Shown: positions 1 through 6,502 of the stretch, in pieces
How the letters are laid out: every line of letters starts with the position of its first letter
Position numbering within the stretch: the stretch's first letter is position 1
Assembly: GCF_041206865.1 (NCBI RefSeq)
Contig: NZ_JBGEDP010000001.1
Span: forward strand, 186,001-250,000
DNA length: 64,000 nt
Source: Mycobacterium sp. HUMS_12744610
GTDB taxonomy: Bacteria; Actinomycetota; Actinomycetes; Mycobacteriales; Mycobacteriaceae
Direction of reading: 5' to 3'
The notes under the pieces: generated by a model
What the model was told of the DNA's origin: nothing
Seen by the model: only the letters and a program-made list of their open reading frames with translations
Database searches by the model: none
Translations under genes and position numbers: made by a program

Positions 1-1
1 C

Positions 2-355
2 AAGTCCTACGGCGGCGCGTACGCGGTGATGGGGTCGCGGCAGCTGACCGCCGACTTCAACTTCGCGTGGCCGACCGCGCGCATCGCGGTGATCGGGGCC
101 GACGGTGCCGCGCAGTTGCTGATGAAGCGGTTCCCGGACCCGACCACGCCCGAGGCGCAGCAGATCAAGAAGGACTTCATCGAGGGCTACAACCTGAACA
201 TGGCGATCCCCTGGATCGCCGCCGAGCGGGGCTTCATCGACGCGGTCGTCGACCCCCACGACACGCGGCTGCTCATCCGCAAGTCCATGCACCTGCTGCG
301 GGACAAGCAGCTGTGGTGGCGCACCGCGCGCAAGCACGGCCTGATCCCGGTCTAG
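2..355 (+). CDS. accD4: AccD4 acyl-CoA carboxylase beta chain, C-terminal fragment (5' end outside window)
   Basis: The reading frame is open from the left edge and ends at TAG 353-355, giving about 117 residues. The segment begins [12 protein letters not shown] and continues through [18 protein letters not shown] and the end of a carboxyltransferase domain ([13 protein letters not shown]), which is typical of biotin-dependent acyl-CoA carboxylase beta subunits. In mycobacteria AccD4 works with AccA3 to carboxylate the long acyl-CoA extender used by Pks13 in mycolic-acid condensation. Identification as AccD4 rather than another AccD rests on synteny: in M. tuberculosis accD4 lies near fadE35 and embB in opposite orientation, as here. 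The start, and pks13/fadD32, would lie to the left. Confidence 0.85.
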   Translation, partial: KSYGGAYAVMGSRQLTADFNFAWPTARIAVIGADGAAQLLMKRFPDPTTPEAQQIKKDFIEGYNLNMAIPWIAAERGFIDAVVDPHDTRLLIRKSMHLLRDKQLWWRTARKHGLIPV

Positions 356-360
356 TCAGT

Positions 361-1227
361 TCACGCGCGCGGCGCCGGCGCCGCGTCGGACAGCGACTGC
401 GTGCCCAGCACGATCGCCAGGGCGAGGCGCTCGGCGTCCGCGGTGCCGGGTTCGGCGGTGTAGATCATGATGCGGATGTCGTCGGCCGCGACGACCAGCG
501 TGTCGCAGTGCAGCGTGATGCGCCCGACGCCGGGGTGGTCGACGACCTTGTGCCGGCCGAAGTCCTGCTGCGGCACCGGGGCGCCGGACTCCCAGAGCTC
601 GGCGAAGCGCGGGCTTGCCGCGGCCAAGTCGCGGATCAGTTGCTTGAGTCGCTGATCGGCCGGATACCGCGCCGCGGTCAACCGCAGGTCGGCGACCAGT
701 CCGGCCTCGAATTCGGCGCGCTGAGCGGGGGTGTGCACGGTGCGGGTTCCGGGCCCGACGAGGTTGCGCCACACGCTGTTTCGCTCGTTGCCCCGCCACG
801 TGGTGGTCGGCCCCATCAGTGCGTCGTACGGCGCATTGGCCAGCAGCAGCGTCCAGGTGGCATCGAAGACCGCGACGGGGGTGTGGGCGAGGCGGTCGAG
901 GATGCGTTGCACGCTCGGCGTCACGTGGGCGGACACCACGCCGAGTCCGGGGGCGGCATGTCCGGCCAGCCGGAAGAGCAGTTCGCGCTCGCCGTCGGAG
1001 ACCCGTAACGCGCGCGCCAGCGCCTCCACGACCTGGGCCGACGGGGCGGTGGCCCGGCCCTGCTCGAGCCTGTTCAGGTAATCCACCGAGATTCCGGCCA
1101 GCCCCGCCAGCTCCTCGCGGCGCAGCCCCGCCGCGCGCCGGCGTCCGCCGACCGGGACACCGACCGCCGCCGGCGGCACCCGGTCGCGCCAGCGCCGCAC
1201 CGTCCGGCCGAACTCCCCTGACGCCAT
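361..1227 (-). CDS. XRE-family regulator with MmyB-like ligand-binding domain
   Basis: This 288-residue protein starts at ATG 1227 (MASGEFGRTVRRWRDRV). The frame is open further upstream, but that extension looks non-conserved and runs into the divergent promoter. Residues about 30-85 form a Cro/C1 helix-turn-helix (RREELAGLAGISVDYLNRLEQGRA). The rest resembles the MmyB-like, PAS-related ligand-binding domain (PVAVFDATWTLLLANAPYDALMG, NSVWRNLV). Such proteins are usually autoregulators of, or regulators of, the adjacent divergent gene. A short-chain reductase starts 113 bp away on the other strand, so it is the likely target. The effector is unknown. Confidence 0.85.
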   Translation of the reverse strand: MASGEFGRTVRRWRDRVPPAAVGVPVGGRRRAAGLRREELAGLAGISVDYLNRLEQGRATAPSAQVVEALARALRVSDGERELLFRLAGHAAPGLGVVSAHVTPSVQRILDRLAHTPVAVFDATWTLLLANAPYDALMGPTTTWRGNERNSVWRNLVGPGTRTVHTPAQRAEFEAGLVADLRLTAARYPADQRLKQLIRDLAAASPRFAELWESGAPVPQQDFGRHKVVDHPGVGRITLHCDTLVVAADDIRIMIYTAEPGTADAERLALAIVLGTQSLSDAAPAPRA

Positions 1228-1340
1228 TCCTTCACTGTGCGCGACGCGCGCGGCGAGCGAAAGCTCTTGTCCTGGCCCTGGCAGTCCTACGACAACGCGA
1301 CGACTGTCTGGCCATCGGAAACCGGCCCAGACTTGCAGCC

Positions 1341-2282
1341 ATGAACCCCCCCTTGACATCCGGCACCTTGTTGATCACCGGCCCCACCGGCGGCCTGGGA
1401 AAGGCCGCGACACTGGCGATCGCGCACCGTCCCGCAGCCGAACGCCCCGACCTGTTGCTGGTCGGCAGGCCCGGCCGCGCCCTGGCCGAGGTCGCCCGCG
1501 CGGCCCGGGCGGCCGGTGCGACGACGCAGGAGATCGGCTGCGACCTCGCCCGGCTGTCCGACGTCCGCCTCGCGGGCCGGACAGCCGCGGAGCTGCTGGC
1601 GACCGGCGCGGTGCGCCCCCTGCGGGGGCTGGTGGCCAACGCCGGCCTCGCGGTCGCCGACACCCGCACCGCCTCCGCGGACGGATACGAACTGACCTTC
1701 GCCGTCAACTATCTCGCGCACGCCCAGCTCATCGGCGACCTGTGGGAGGCATTCGCCGCGCCCGCACGCATCGTGTTGGTCGGCTCGAACACCTACCACC
1801 AGAACGTCTTTCGCCGGATGCTGCGTGTCCCGGCGGCGCACTGGGCCGATCCGATCGAGCTGGCGCGGCCGGCCGCGCCCGCGGCGGCACCGAGTTTCGA
1901 ACAATGCGGAATCGCCTACTCCAACTCCAAACTCGCCGCCATGTACTATGCGCACGAACTGCAGCGCCGCGCACCGGCGGGCATCTCCGTGATCGTGTTC
2001 GAGCCGGGATTCATGCCGGGCACCGGGCTGAGCAGAGCGCACGGCACCGCAATGCAACGGATGGGACGGGTCATCGAGCGAATCCCCGGTGTCTCCTCGC
2101 CCAGAAAGTCCGGACCGGTGCTCGCCTCGATCGCCCTCGACGACCGCTGGGCGCACCTGCGCGGCGGCGCGTTCGTCGTCAAAGACCAAGAGCGCGAGGT
2201 CAAACCGTTCGCGCAGGACCCCCAGCGGGAAGCCCGCCTGTGGGACGCCACCGCCGCGCTGCTGCACGCCGCGGGTGACTAG
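1341..2282 (+). CDS. Short-chain dehydrogenase/reductase
   Basis: This 313-residue protein starts at ATG 1341 (MNPPLTSGTLLITG). A long upstream in-frame extension runs antisense to the regulator and is discarded. It has the Rossmann glycine motif TGPTGGLGKA near residue 11, the structural motif LVANAGLAV, and the active-site motif YSNSK (Tyr and Lys), with the Asn/Ser context NYLAHAQ and LVGSN. It therefore belongs to the extended protochlorophyllide-reductase/retinol-dehydrogenase-like SDR group. The substrate is unknown. The divergent XRE regulator at 361-1227 suggests local control, possibly induction by a small molecule that the reductase modifies. Confidence 0.85.
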   Translation: MNPPLTSGTLLITGPTGGLGKAATLAIAHRPAAERPDLLLVGRPGRALAEVARAARAAGATTQEIGCDLARLSDVRLAGRTAAELLATGAVRPLRGLVANAGLAVADTRTASADGYELTFAVNYLAHAQLIGDLWEAFAAPARIVLVGSNTYHQNVFRRMLRVPAAHWADPIELARPAAPAAAPSFEQCGIAYSNSKLAAMYYAHELQRRAPAGISVIVFEPGFMPGTGLSRAHGTAMQRMGRVIERIPGVSSPRKSGPVLASIALDDRWAHLRGGAFVVKDQEREVKPFAQDPQREARLWDATAALLHAAGD

Positions 2283-2338
2283 AGCGATGGTGGCGACCCG
2301 CGGCGCCCGGCTCCGCCGCGCTTGCGATCGCCACGCCA

Positions 2339-4111
2339 CTAGCGGCTCAACGCGCCGTCGGCCAACTCGTCGAACCGGTCCAGCGCCTCCTCGGAGCCGG
2401 CGTCGATGCCGCGCAGCGGGCCGCGGTCGGCCAGGTAGCGCTGCGCGTACAGCCGGGCGACGAGCGCCTTGCGCTCGTCGCCGCGGGTCTCGCGCTCCCA
2501 GGCGGCCTGCTCGGTGAGCAGCGCGGCGGCGTAGACGTCGCCCATGAACTGGGCCAGCGGGAACAGCCGCGCCTCGGCGGTGTCGCGGTCCAGCTTGGCC
2601 CAGGCCGTGACGGCCGCGTCGAGGTCCTCGATGCGGCCGGCGACCAGGCGGGCGGTGTCGTCGTCGTCGGACACCGCGACCGCGTCGCGCAGCCGCGCCA
2701 GCAGCGTCTCGTGCGCGCTGGTCTGCTCGATGCCGCGGCGCACGTCCAGGCACAGGATGTTGTCGGGGCCCTCCCAGATCGTGTTGACCTGCCCGTCGCG
2801 CAAAAGTCTTGCCACCGGCCAGGTCTCGATGTAGCCGTTGCCGCCGTGGATCTCGATGGCGTCCGACGCCGCGGTGATCCCCAGCCGGCACACCTTGAGC
2901 TTGGTGACCGGCACCGCGATGCGCTGCCGCGGCCCGGGGCGCCGACGGTGGTTGGTGGCCCCGGTGCCGTCGAACACCAGGGCCAGCGCGGCCTCGACAT
3001 CGACGGTCATCTCGGCGAGTTTGCGCCGCATCAGCGGCTTGTCGGCCAGTGCCCCGCCGAACGCGTGGCGTTGCCGCGCGTAGCACAGCGACTCGACCAG
3101 GGCGCGGCGCGCGTTGGCCAGCCCGAACAGGGCGATGCCCAGCCGCGCTGTGTTGGTCAGCTCCATCATGCGGCCCAGCCCCTTGCCGTCGGACGGGGTC
3201 GACGCGTCGCTGGGTTCCCCGGACAGCAGGAACGCCTCGGCGTCGACGAACTCGACTTCGCCGGAGGCCACCGAGCGGGTGCCCAGCTTGTCCTTCAGGC
3301 GCCGCACCCGCACCCCGTTGCGCGACCCGTCGCGGCGGGTGCGCAGCACCAGGAAGTTGGCGACGCCCTTCGATGAGTCCGGGGCGCCCTCCGGCTTGGC
3401 CAGCACGACGAACGCCTCGCCGGCGCAGTTGGACGCGAACCACTTGAAGCCGTTCAGCAGCCAGGAGTCGCCGTTGCGGGTCGCGGTCGTCTCCAGCGTC
3501 CCCAAATCGGAGCCGCCGGTGCGTTCGGTGAGCAGCTGCGCCGTCTCGCCCGCCCACTCGCCGGAGGCGAACTTGGCCAGCACGTGGTCGCGGACGTCGG
3601 CCGGCGCGTAAGCCGCCACCAGCGACTGCACCATGCCGCCGCCGGTGCCCAGCGCGCAGCCCATCCCGATGTCGGCCTGGTTGAGCAGGTAGTTGGAGGC
3701 GAACAGCGGCAGCGCCGAGCTGATCTTCGCGGCCTTCGCGTCGGAGCGCAGCGCCTGCTGGGCGTCCAACACGGCGCGCTTGGAGCGGGTGAACGACTCG
3801 GGCATGACGACCCGGCTGACGTCGTGTCCCCAGCGGTCGTAGCGCTCCAGCCGGGGCGGGTTGCGGTCGGTCTCCTCGGCCCACCGCGCGACCGGGCCGC
3901 CCATCAGCTCACCGATGTCGCTCAGGTGCGGCTCCACGACGGCCAACTCGTCGGGCCGCAGGTAGTAGGCCAAGGTGGCCTGCAGCGTGGGATCCGTGCG
4001 GTACCAGTTGAGGCCGACGGCGCCGCGGTAGTTCTCCGTCTGGTAGCGCTGCGCCTTCGCGGGGGTGGAGAAGGGCAGCCGGTCCACCGCCTCGGGGGCG
4101 TAATCACTCAT
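2339..4111 (-). CDS. fadE35: Acyl-CoA dehydrogenase FadE35 (AidB-like)
   Basis: This 590-residue protein starts at ATG 4111 and ends at TAG 2339. The length fits FadE35 (Rv3797). It has the large AidB-like acyl-CoA dehydrogenase layout: an N-terminal helical extension, the middle beta domain (ERTGGSDLGTLETTATRNGDSWLLNGFKWF) and a C-terminal flavin domain with IEIHGGNGYIETWPVARLLRD, the conserved FAD-site segment near the catalytic region. It probably binds FAD and oxidises an acyl-CoA or acts as an AidB-like alkylation-response flavoprotein. The position between accD4 and the emb genes is as in M. tuberculosis. The substrate is not known. Confidence 0.88.
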   Translation of the reverse strand: MSDYAPEAVDRLPFSTPAKAQRYQTENYRGAVGLNWYRTDPTLQATLAYYLRPDELAVVEPHLSDIGELMGGPVARWAEETDRNPPRLERYDRWGHDVSRVVMPESFTRSKRAVLDAQQALRSDAKAAKISSALPLFASNYLLNQADIGMGCALGTGGGMVQSLVAAYAPADVRDHVLAKFASGEWAGETAQLLTERTGGSDLGTLETTATRNGDSWLLNGFKWFASNCAGEAFVVLAKPEGAPDSSKGVANFLVLRTRRDGSRNGVRVRRLKDKLGTRSVASGEVEFVDAEAFLLSGEPSDASTPSDGKGLGRMMELTNTARLGIALFGLANARRALVESLCYARQRHAFGGALADKPLMRRKLAEMTVDVEAALALVFDGTGATNHRRRPGPRQRIAVPVTKLKVCRLGITAASDAIEIHGGNGYIETWPVARLLRDGQVNTIWEGPDNILCLDVRRGIEQTSAHETLLARLRDAVAVSDDDDTARLVAGRIEDLDAAVTAWAKLDRDTAEARLFPLAQFMGDVYAAALLTEQAAWERETRGDERKALVARLYAQRYLADRGPLRGIDAGSEEALDRFDELADGALSR

Positions 4112-4132
4112 GACGTGAAGGTATTACAGGGC

Positions 4133-4900
4133 TTACGCCGAAGCGCGGAGCGATCGCCTGCGATAGGCGCCCGTACCCCCGTCGGTGACGCGGCGGGCCA
4201 GCGCGCCGGGGTCGAGGATCAGCACGCTCTTGCCGTCCGGGCGGATCCAGCCGCGGGTGGTGAACGTGCGCAGCGCCTTGTTGACCGACACACGGTCGGC
4301 CCCGACGAGCTGGGCGAGCTCGTCCTGGCTGAGTTCGTGCGCGAGGCGCAGCCCGTCGCCCTCGCGGGTGCCGAAGCGCCGGGCCAGCACCAGCAACTGG
4401 TGCGCCACGCGGCTCGCCACGTCGCTGGACACCAGCTCGACCTGCTGGTCCTCGGTGACCTTGAGCCGCTGCGTCAGGGCTTGGAGCAGCTGCTCGGCGA
4501 TCGCCGGCCAGCGCGCCATCCACGCGCGCAGGGTGGCACGGTCCAGCCACACCGCGCGCGCGTCGGTGATCGCCGTGGCCGTGCAGCTGCGCGGGCCGGG
4601 GTCGAACACCGCGAGTTCGCCGAACGCATCGGCCGGACCCAGGATCGCCCGCAGGTGAGCGCGGCCGCCGGGGCCGGCCAGGCTGATCTTCACGGTACCC
4701 GAGACGATGACATACACCCGGTCACCGGGGTCGCCCTGTGCGAATATCGTTTCGCCCGAACGGAATTCGACGGCCTGAAGCTGCCCGGTCAGCTCCGCCG
4801 CCGCGTCGGGCTCGACGCGCCGCAGGATCCCGGTGCGGTTCAGGATTTGAGCCAGGACCCGGTCCTCGTCACCGGCGGCGACATGGGATGCGGCGCTCAT
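4133..4900 (-). CDS. Crp/Fnr-family transcriptional regulator
   Basis: The frame opens at ATG 4915, overlapping the FHA-gene stop as ATGA. An AGGAGG ribosome-binding site inside those first codons sits six bases before ATG 4900, so that start (MSAASHVAAGDEDRV) is preferred and gives 255 residues. An N-terminal cyclic-nucleotide-binding fold is visible (FAQGDPGDRVYVIVSG, then AFGELAVFDPGPRSCTATA, the phosphate-binding-cassette position). A C-terminal winged helix-turn-helix follows (LSQDELAQLVGADRVSVNKALRTF). It is probably cAMP- or ligand-responsive. It is the last gene of a run with the FHA and membrane-protein genes behind a DosR box, so it may relay hypoxia signalling. No fnr-type cysteine cluster is seen. 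Confidence 0.85.
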   Translation of the reverse strand: MSAASHVAAGDEDRVLAQILNRTGILRRVEPDAAAELTGQLQAVEFRSGETIFAQGDPGDRVYVIVSGTVKISLAGPGGRAHLRAILGPADAFGELAVFDPGPRSCTATAITDARAVWLDRATLRAWMARWPAIAEQLLQALTQRLKVTEDQQVELVSSDVASRVAHQLLVLARRFGTREGDGLRLAHELSQDELAQLVGADRVSVNKALRTFTTRGWIRPDGKSVLILDPGALARRVTDGGTGAYRRRSLRASA

Positions 4901-4911
4901 CTCGGCCCTCC

Positions 4912-5355
4912 TCATCCGGCCAGGAAGATCAGCCGGAAGTTGCCGACCTGGAGCTCGTCGCCGTCGGACAGCACCGCCGAGTCGACCTGCTCCCGGTTGA
5001 GGTAGGTGTTGTTGAGGCTGCCGAGGTCCACGACGCGGAACGTGCCGGCGTCGGCGTCCCTGCGGATCTCGGCGTGCCGGCGACTCACGGTGATGTCGTC
5101 GAGGTAGATGTCGCTGGCGGGGTGGCGGCCGATGGTGGTGACCGGCGCCTCCAGCCGGAACTGCGCTCCGGCGTTGGGTCCTCGCTTGACCACCAGCACG
5201 CCCGACCCGCGAGGCAACGCCTCGACTTCGGCGTCGTCCGCCGACCAGGCGAGCTCGTCGTGGATGTCCGCGAGCGAGGCCAGGTGGGCCGTGTTGTCGT
5301 CGGGCGCGTGATCCCGCTCGCTCGCGTCCTGCACGGGGGCCCGGTTGCGGATCAC
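4912..5355 (-). CDS. GarA-like forkhead-associated (FHA) domain protein
   Basis: This 147-residue protein starts at GTG 5355, which overlaps the upstream stop as GTGA; its own stop overlaps the next ATG as ATGA. A shadow extension to 5868 in the same frame is rejected. From about residue 50 it is strikingly like GarA (Rv1827): VLVVKRGPNAGAQFRLE, TIGRHPASDIYLDDITVSRRHAE, then a DxGSLNxTYxNRE-type loop and DELQVGNFRLIFLAG. The FHA phosphothreonine-binding residues (GRHP, SRRH, N-T-Y) are present. GarA is controlled by a phosphorylated N-terminal Thr-Thr motif. Here the N-terminus instead reads DDNTAHLASLADIHDEL, with no ETTSVF-type site. It may bind phosphorylated partners without that switch. 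It is co-transcribed with a Crp-type regulator. Confidence 0.88.
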   Translation of the reverse strand: MIRNRAPVQDASERDHAPDDNTAHLASLADIHDELAWSADDAEVEALPRGSGVLVVKRGPNAGAQFRLEAPVTTIGRHPASDIYLDDITVSRRHAEIRRDADAGTFRVVDLGSLNNTYLNREQVDSAVLSDGDELQVGNFRLIFLAG

Positions 5356-5819
5356 GCGGCCCGCGGGAGATCCGGCGCCGCTTGGGCCGCCGGCGACGCC
5401 GGCCGGGCCGCCGCGGGCGCCCAGCCGACGTAGGTCAGGTACAGCCCTACGAAGGTGAACGCGATGCACAGCGACACCCACAATCCCTGCGCGCCGATCA
5501 TGCTGTTCGCCAGGGAGACGAAGGCCTTGGGGAAAGCCAGCAGCAGGATCCCGCGCAGGGTGATCAGCCAGCCCAGCAGCGACACGATGATTGCCGCCGC
5601 GCCGTGCCAGCTCTGGTGAGCGGCGACGACGATCAGGCCGAACAGCAGAATGAACGCGCCGGCCACCCAGGTCCACAGCGAGTTCGCCTCGAACTGCGAC
5701 AGCAGCTTCTGCATGTCGGAGGCGCGCGCCACGGCCGTGACGTCGACGATGACGAGGAAAAGACCCAGTACCCGCGCGAACAGGCGCGTCCTGGCCTGGG
5801 ATTCCGGTGAAGCGTTCAT
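5352..5819 (-). CDS. Small four-helix membrane protein, function unknown
   Basis: This 155-residue protein starts at ATG 5819 (MNASPESQARTRLFARVLG), preceded by GGAGG. The longer upstream frame crosses the DosR box and is rejected. Four hydrophobic segments are visible at roughly residues 13-31, 48-67, 72-92 and 107-127, followed by an Ala/Pro-rich cytoplasmic-looking tail. It resembles the small actinobacterial DUF7144-type membrane proteins; that family name is a recollection, not a search result. It is the first gene of the run with the FHA and Crp/Fnr genes, whose starts overlap, and lies 62 bp downstream of a DosR-type box. An envelope or stress role under hypoxia is an inference. Confidence 0.7.
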   Translation of the reverse strand: MNASPESQARTRLFARVLGLFLVIVDVTAVARASDMQKLLSQFEANSLWTWVAGAFILLFGLIVVAAHQSWHGAAAIIVSLLGWLITLRGILLLAFPKAFVSLANSMIGAQGLWVSLCIAFTFVGLYLTYVGWAPAAARPASPAAQAAPDLPRAA

Positions 5820-5881
5820 TGCCGTGCCTCCGTGTGATGCCGGTCCTACATCTGAATCGGACCACCATGGCAAGCGCCCGG

Positions 5882-5901
5882 CTAGGGACCGAAGTCCCGT
5901 T
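5882..5901. promoter_or_regulatory. DosR (DevR) binding box
   Basis: The palindromic core GGGACCGAAGTCCC at 5885-5898 fits the DosR consensus core (GGGAC-4 bases-GTCCC) with both half-sites perfect. It lies between divergent genes: 62 bp upstream of the membrane-protein start (5819, minus) and about 80 bp upstream of the DUF1918 start (5982, plus). The plus-strand gene is a homologue of Rv0569, itself a DosR-regulon member in M. tuberculosis, which independently supports the call. One box may serve both directions. Confidence 0.8.
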
Positions 5902-5981
5902 CGTGCGGACCTATGGCCCTGCCTCGGCGTGCCGCAGGGGCGGATGATCGGGCCCAGCAACCACCGATCGAGGAGTCGACC

Positions 5982-6251
5982 ATGAAGGCGAACGTAGGCG
6001 ACTGGCTCGTGATCAAGGGCACGACCACGGAATCAGCGGACCAGCGCGGACTGATCACCGAAGTGCACGGGACGGACGGCGCCCCGCCCTATGTGGTGCG
6101 CTGGCTGGTCAACGGTCACCTGGCCACGGTGTTCCCGGGCTCGGATGCCCTGGTGGCCACCGCGGCCGAACAGGAGCGGGCCGACGAACGGGCGCGGCAG
6201 CGGGTCGGCGCCGCGCGGTATCACACTGGGGCCACGAACTCCGACGTGTAG
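5982..6251 (+). CDS. DUF1918 protein, Rv0569-like dormancy-regulon member
   Basis: This 89-residue protein starts at ATG 5982 with AGGAG at 5971-5975. It matches the DUF1918/SH3-like family closely: MKANVGDWLVIKGTTTE, RGLITEVHGTDGAPPYVVRW, HLATVFPGSDALV, then an acidic helical tail AAEQERADERARQR. This is essentially the pattern of Rv0569, a hypoxia-induced DosR-regulon protein of M. tuberculosis with unknown biochemistry. A DosR box lies about 80 bp upstream. A small nucleic-acid- or ligand-binding barrel is plausible from the fold but not shown here. Confidence 0.88.
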   Translation: MKANVGDWLVIKGTTTESADQRGLITEVHGTDGAPPYVVRWLVNGHLATVFPGSDALVATAAEQERADERARQRVGAARYHTGATNSDV

Positions 6252-6367
6252 AACTCGGCCGGGTTCTGCGAGTGCGGGTTTGGGCGCTCGATGATCACCC
6301 AGACACCGGTGGTTCCCGGCCGGATCGCGTCCTGCACGGTGACCGTGCCGTTGCGGCGACGCACCAC
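6221..6367 (-). CDS. Possible small protein or gene remnant between DUF1918 and embB
   Basis: On the minus strand a frame from GTG 6367 to TGA 6221 encodes about 48 residues, with protein-like composition including DAIRPGTTGVWVIIERPNP and PAEFYTSEF. It overlaps the 3' end of the DUF1918 gene by about 30 bases in the opposite direction. An in-frame stop near 6440 limits any upstream extension, and no clear ribosome-binding site is seen. The peptide does not look like random GC-rich translation, so it may be a short gene or the C-terminal remnant of a deleted gene. In M. tuberculosis Rv3796 lies between embB and fadE35. The family was not recognised. Confidence 0.25.
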   Translation of the reverse strand: MVRRRNGTVTVQDAIRPGTTGVWVIIERPNPHSQNPAEFYTSEFVAPV

Positions 6368-6502
6368 GTCGTCGCCGGGCAGAGTGCCGCGCCGAGAAGC
6401 GCGGCGGTGCGCGTTACCAATCAGGTGCGCATCGGGTCACCTCAGCCATGCGAAGTGACGCGGATCACACCGCAGGTACCCCGCCGCGCCGCGGCCCAAA
6501 CC

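Noticed and set aside
1287..3884. 865-codon minus-strand open frame
   Set aside because: It lies in the wrong frame across the SDR and fadE35 genes, has Arg/Gly/Ala-rich shadow composition and no domain. High GC leaves few stops.
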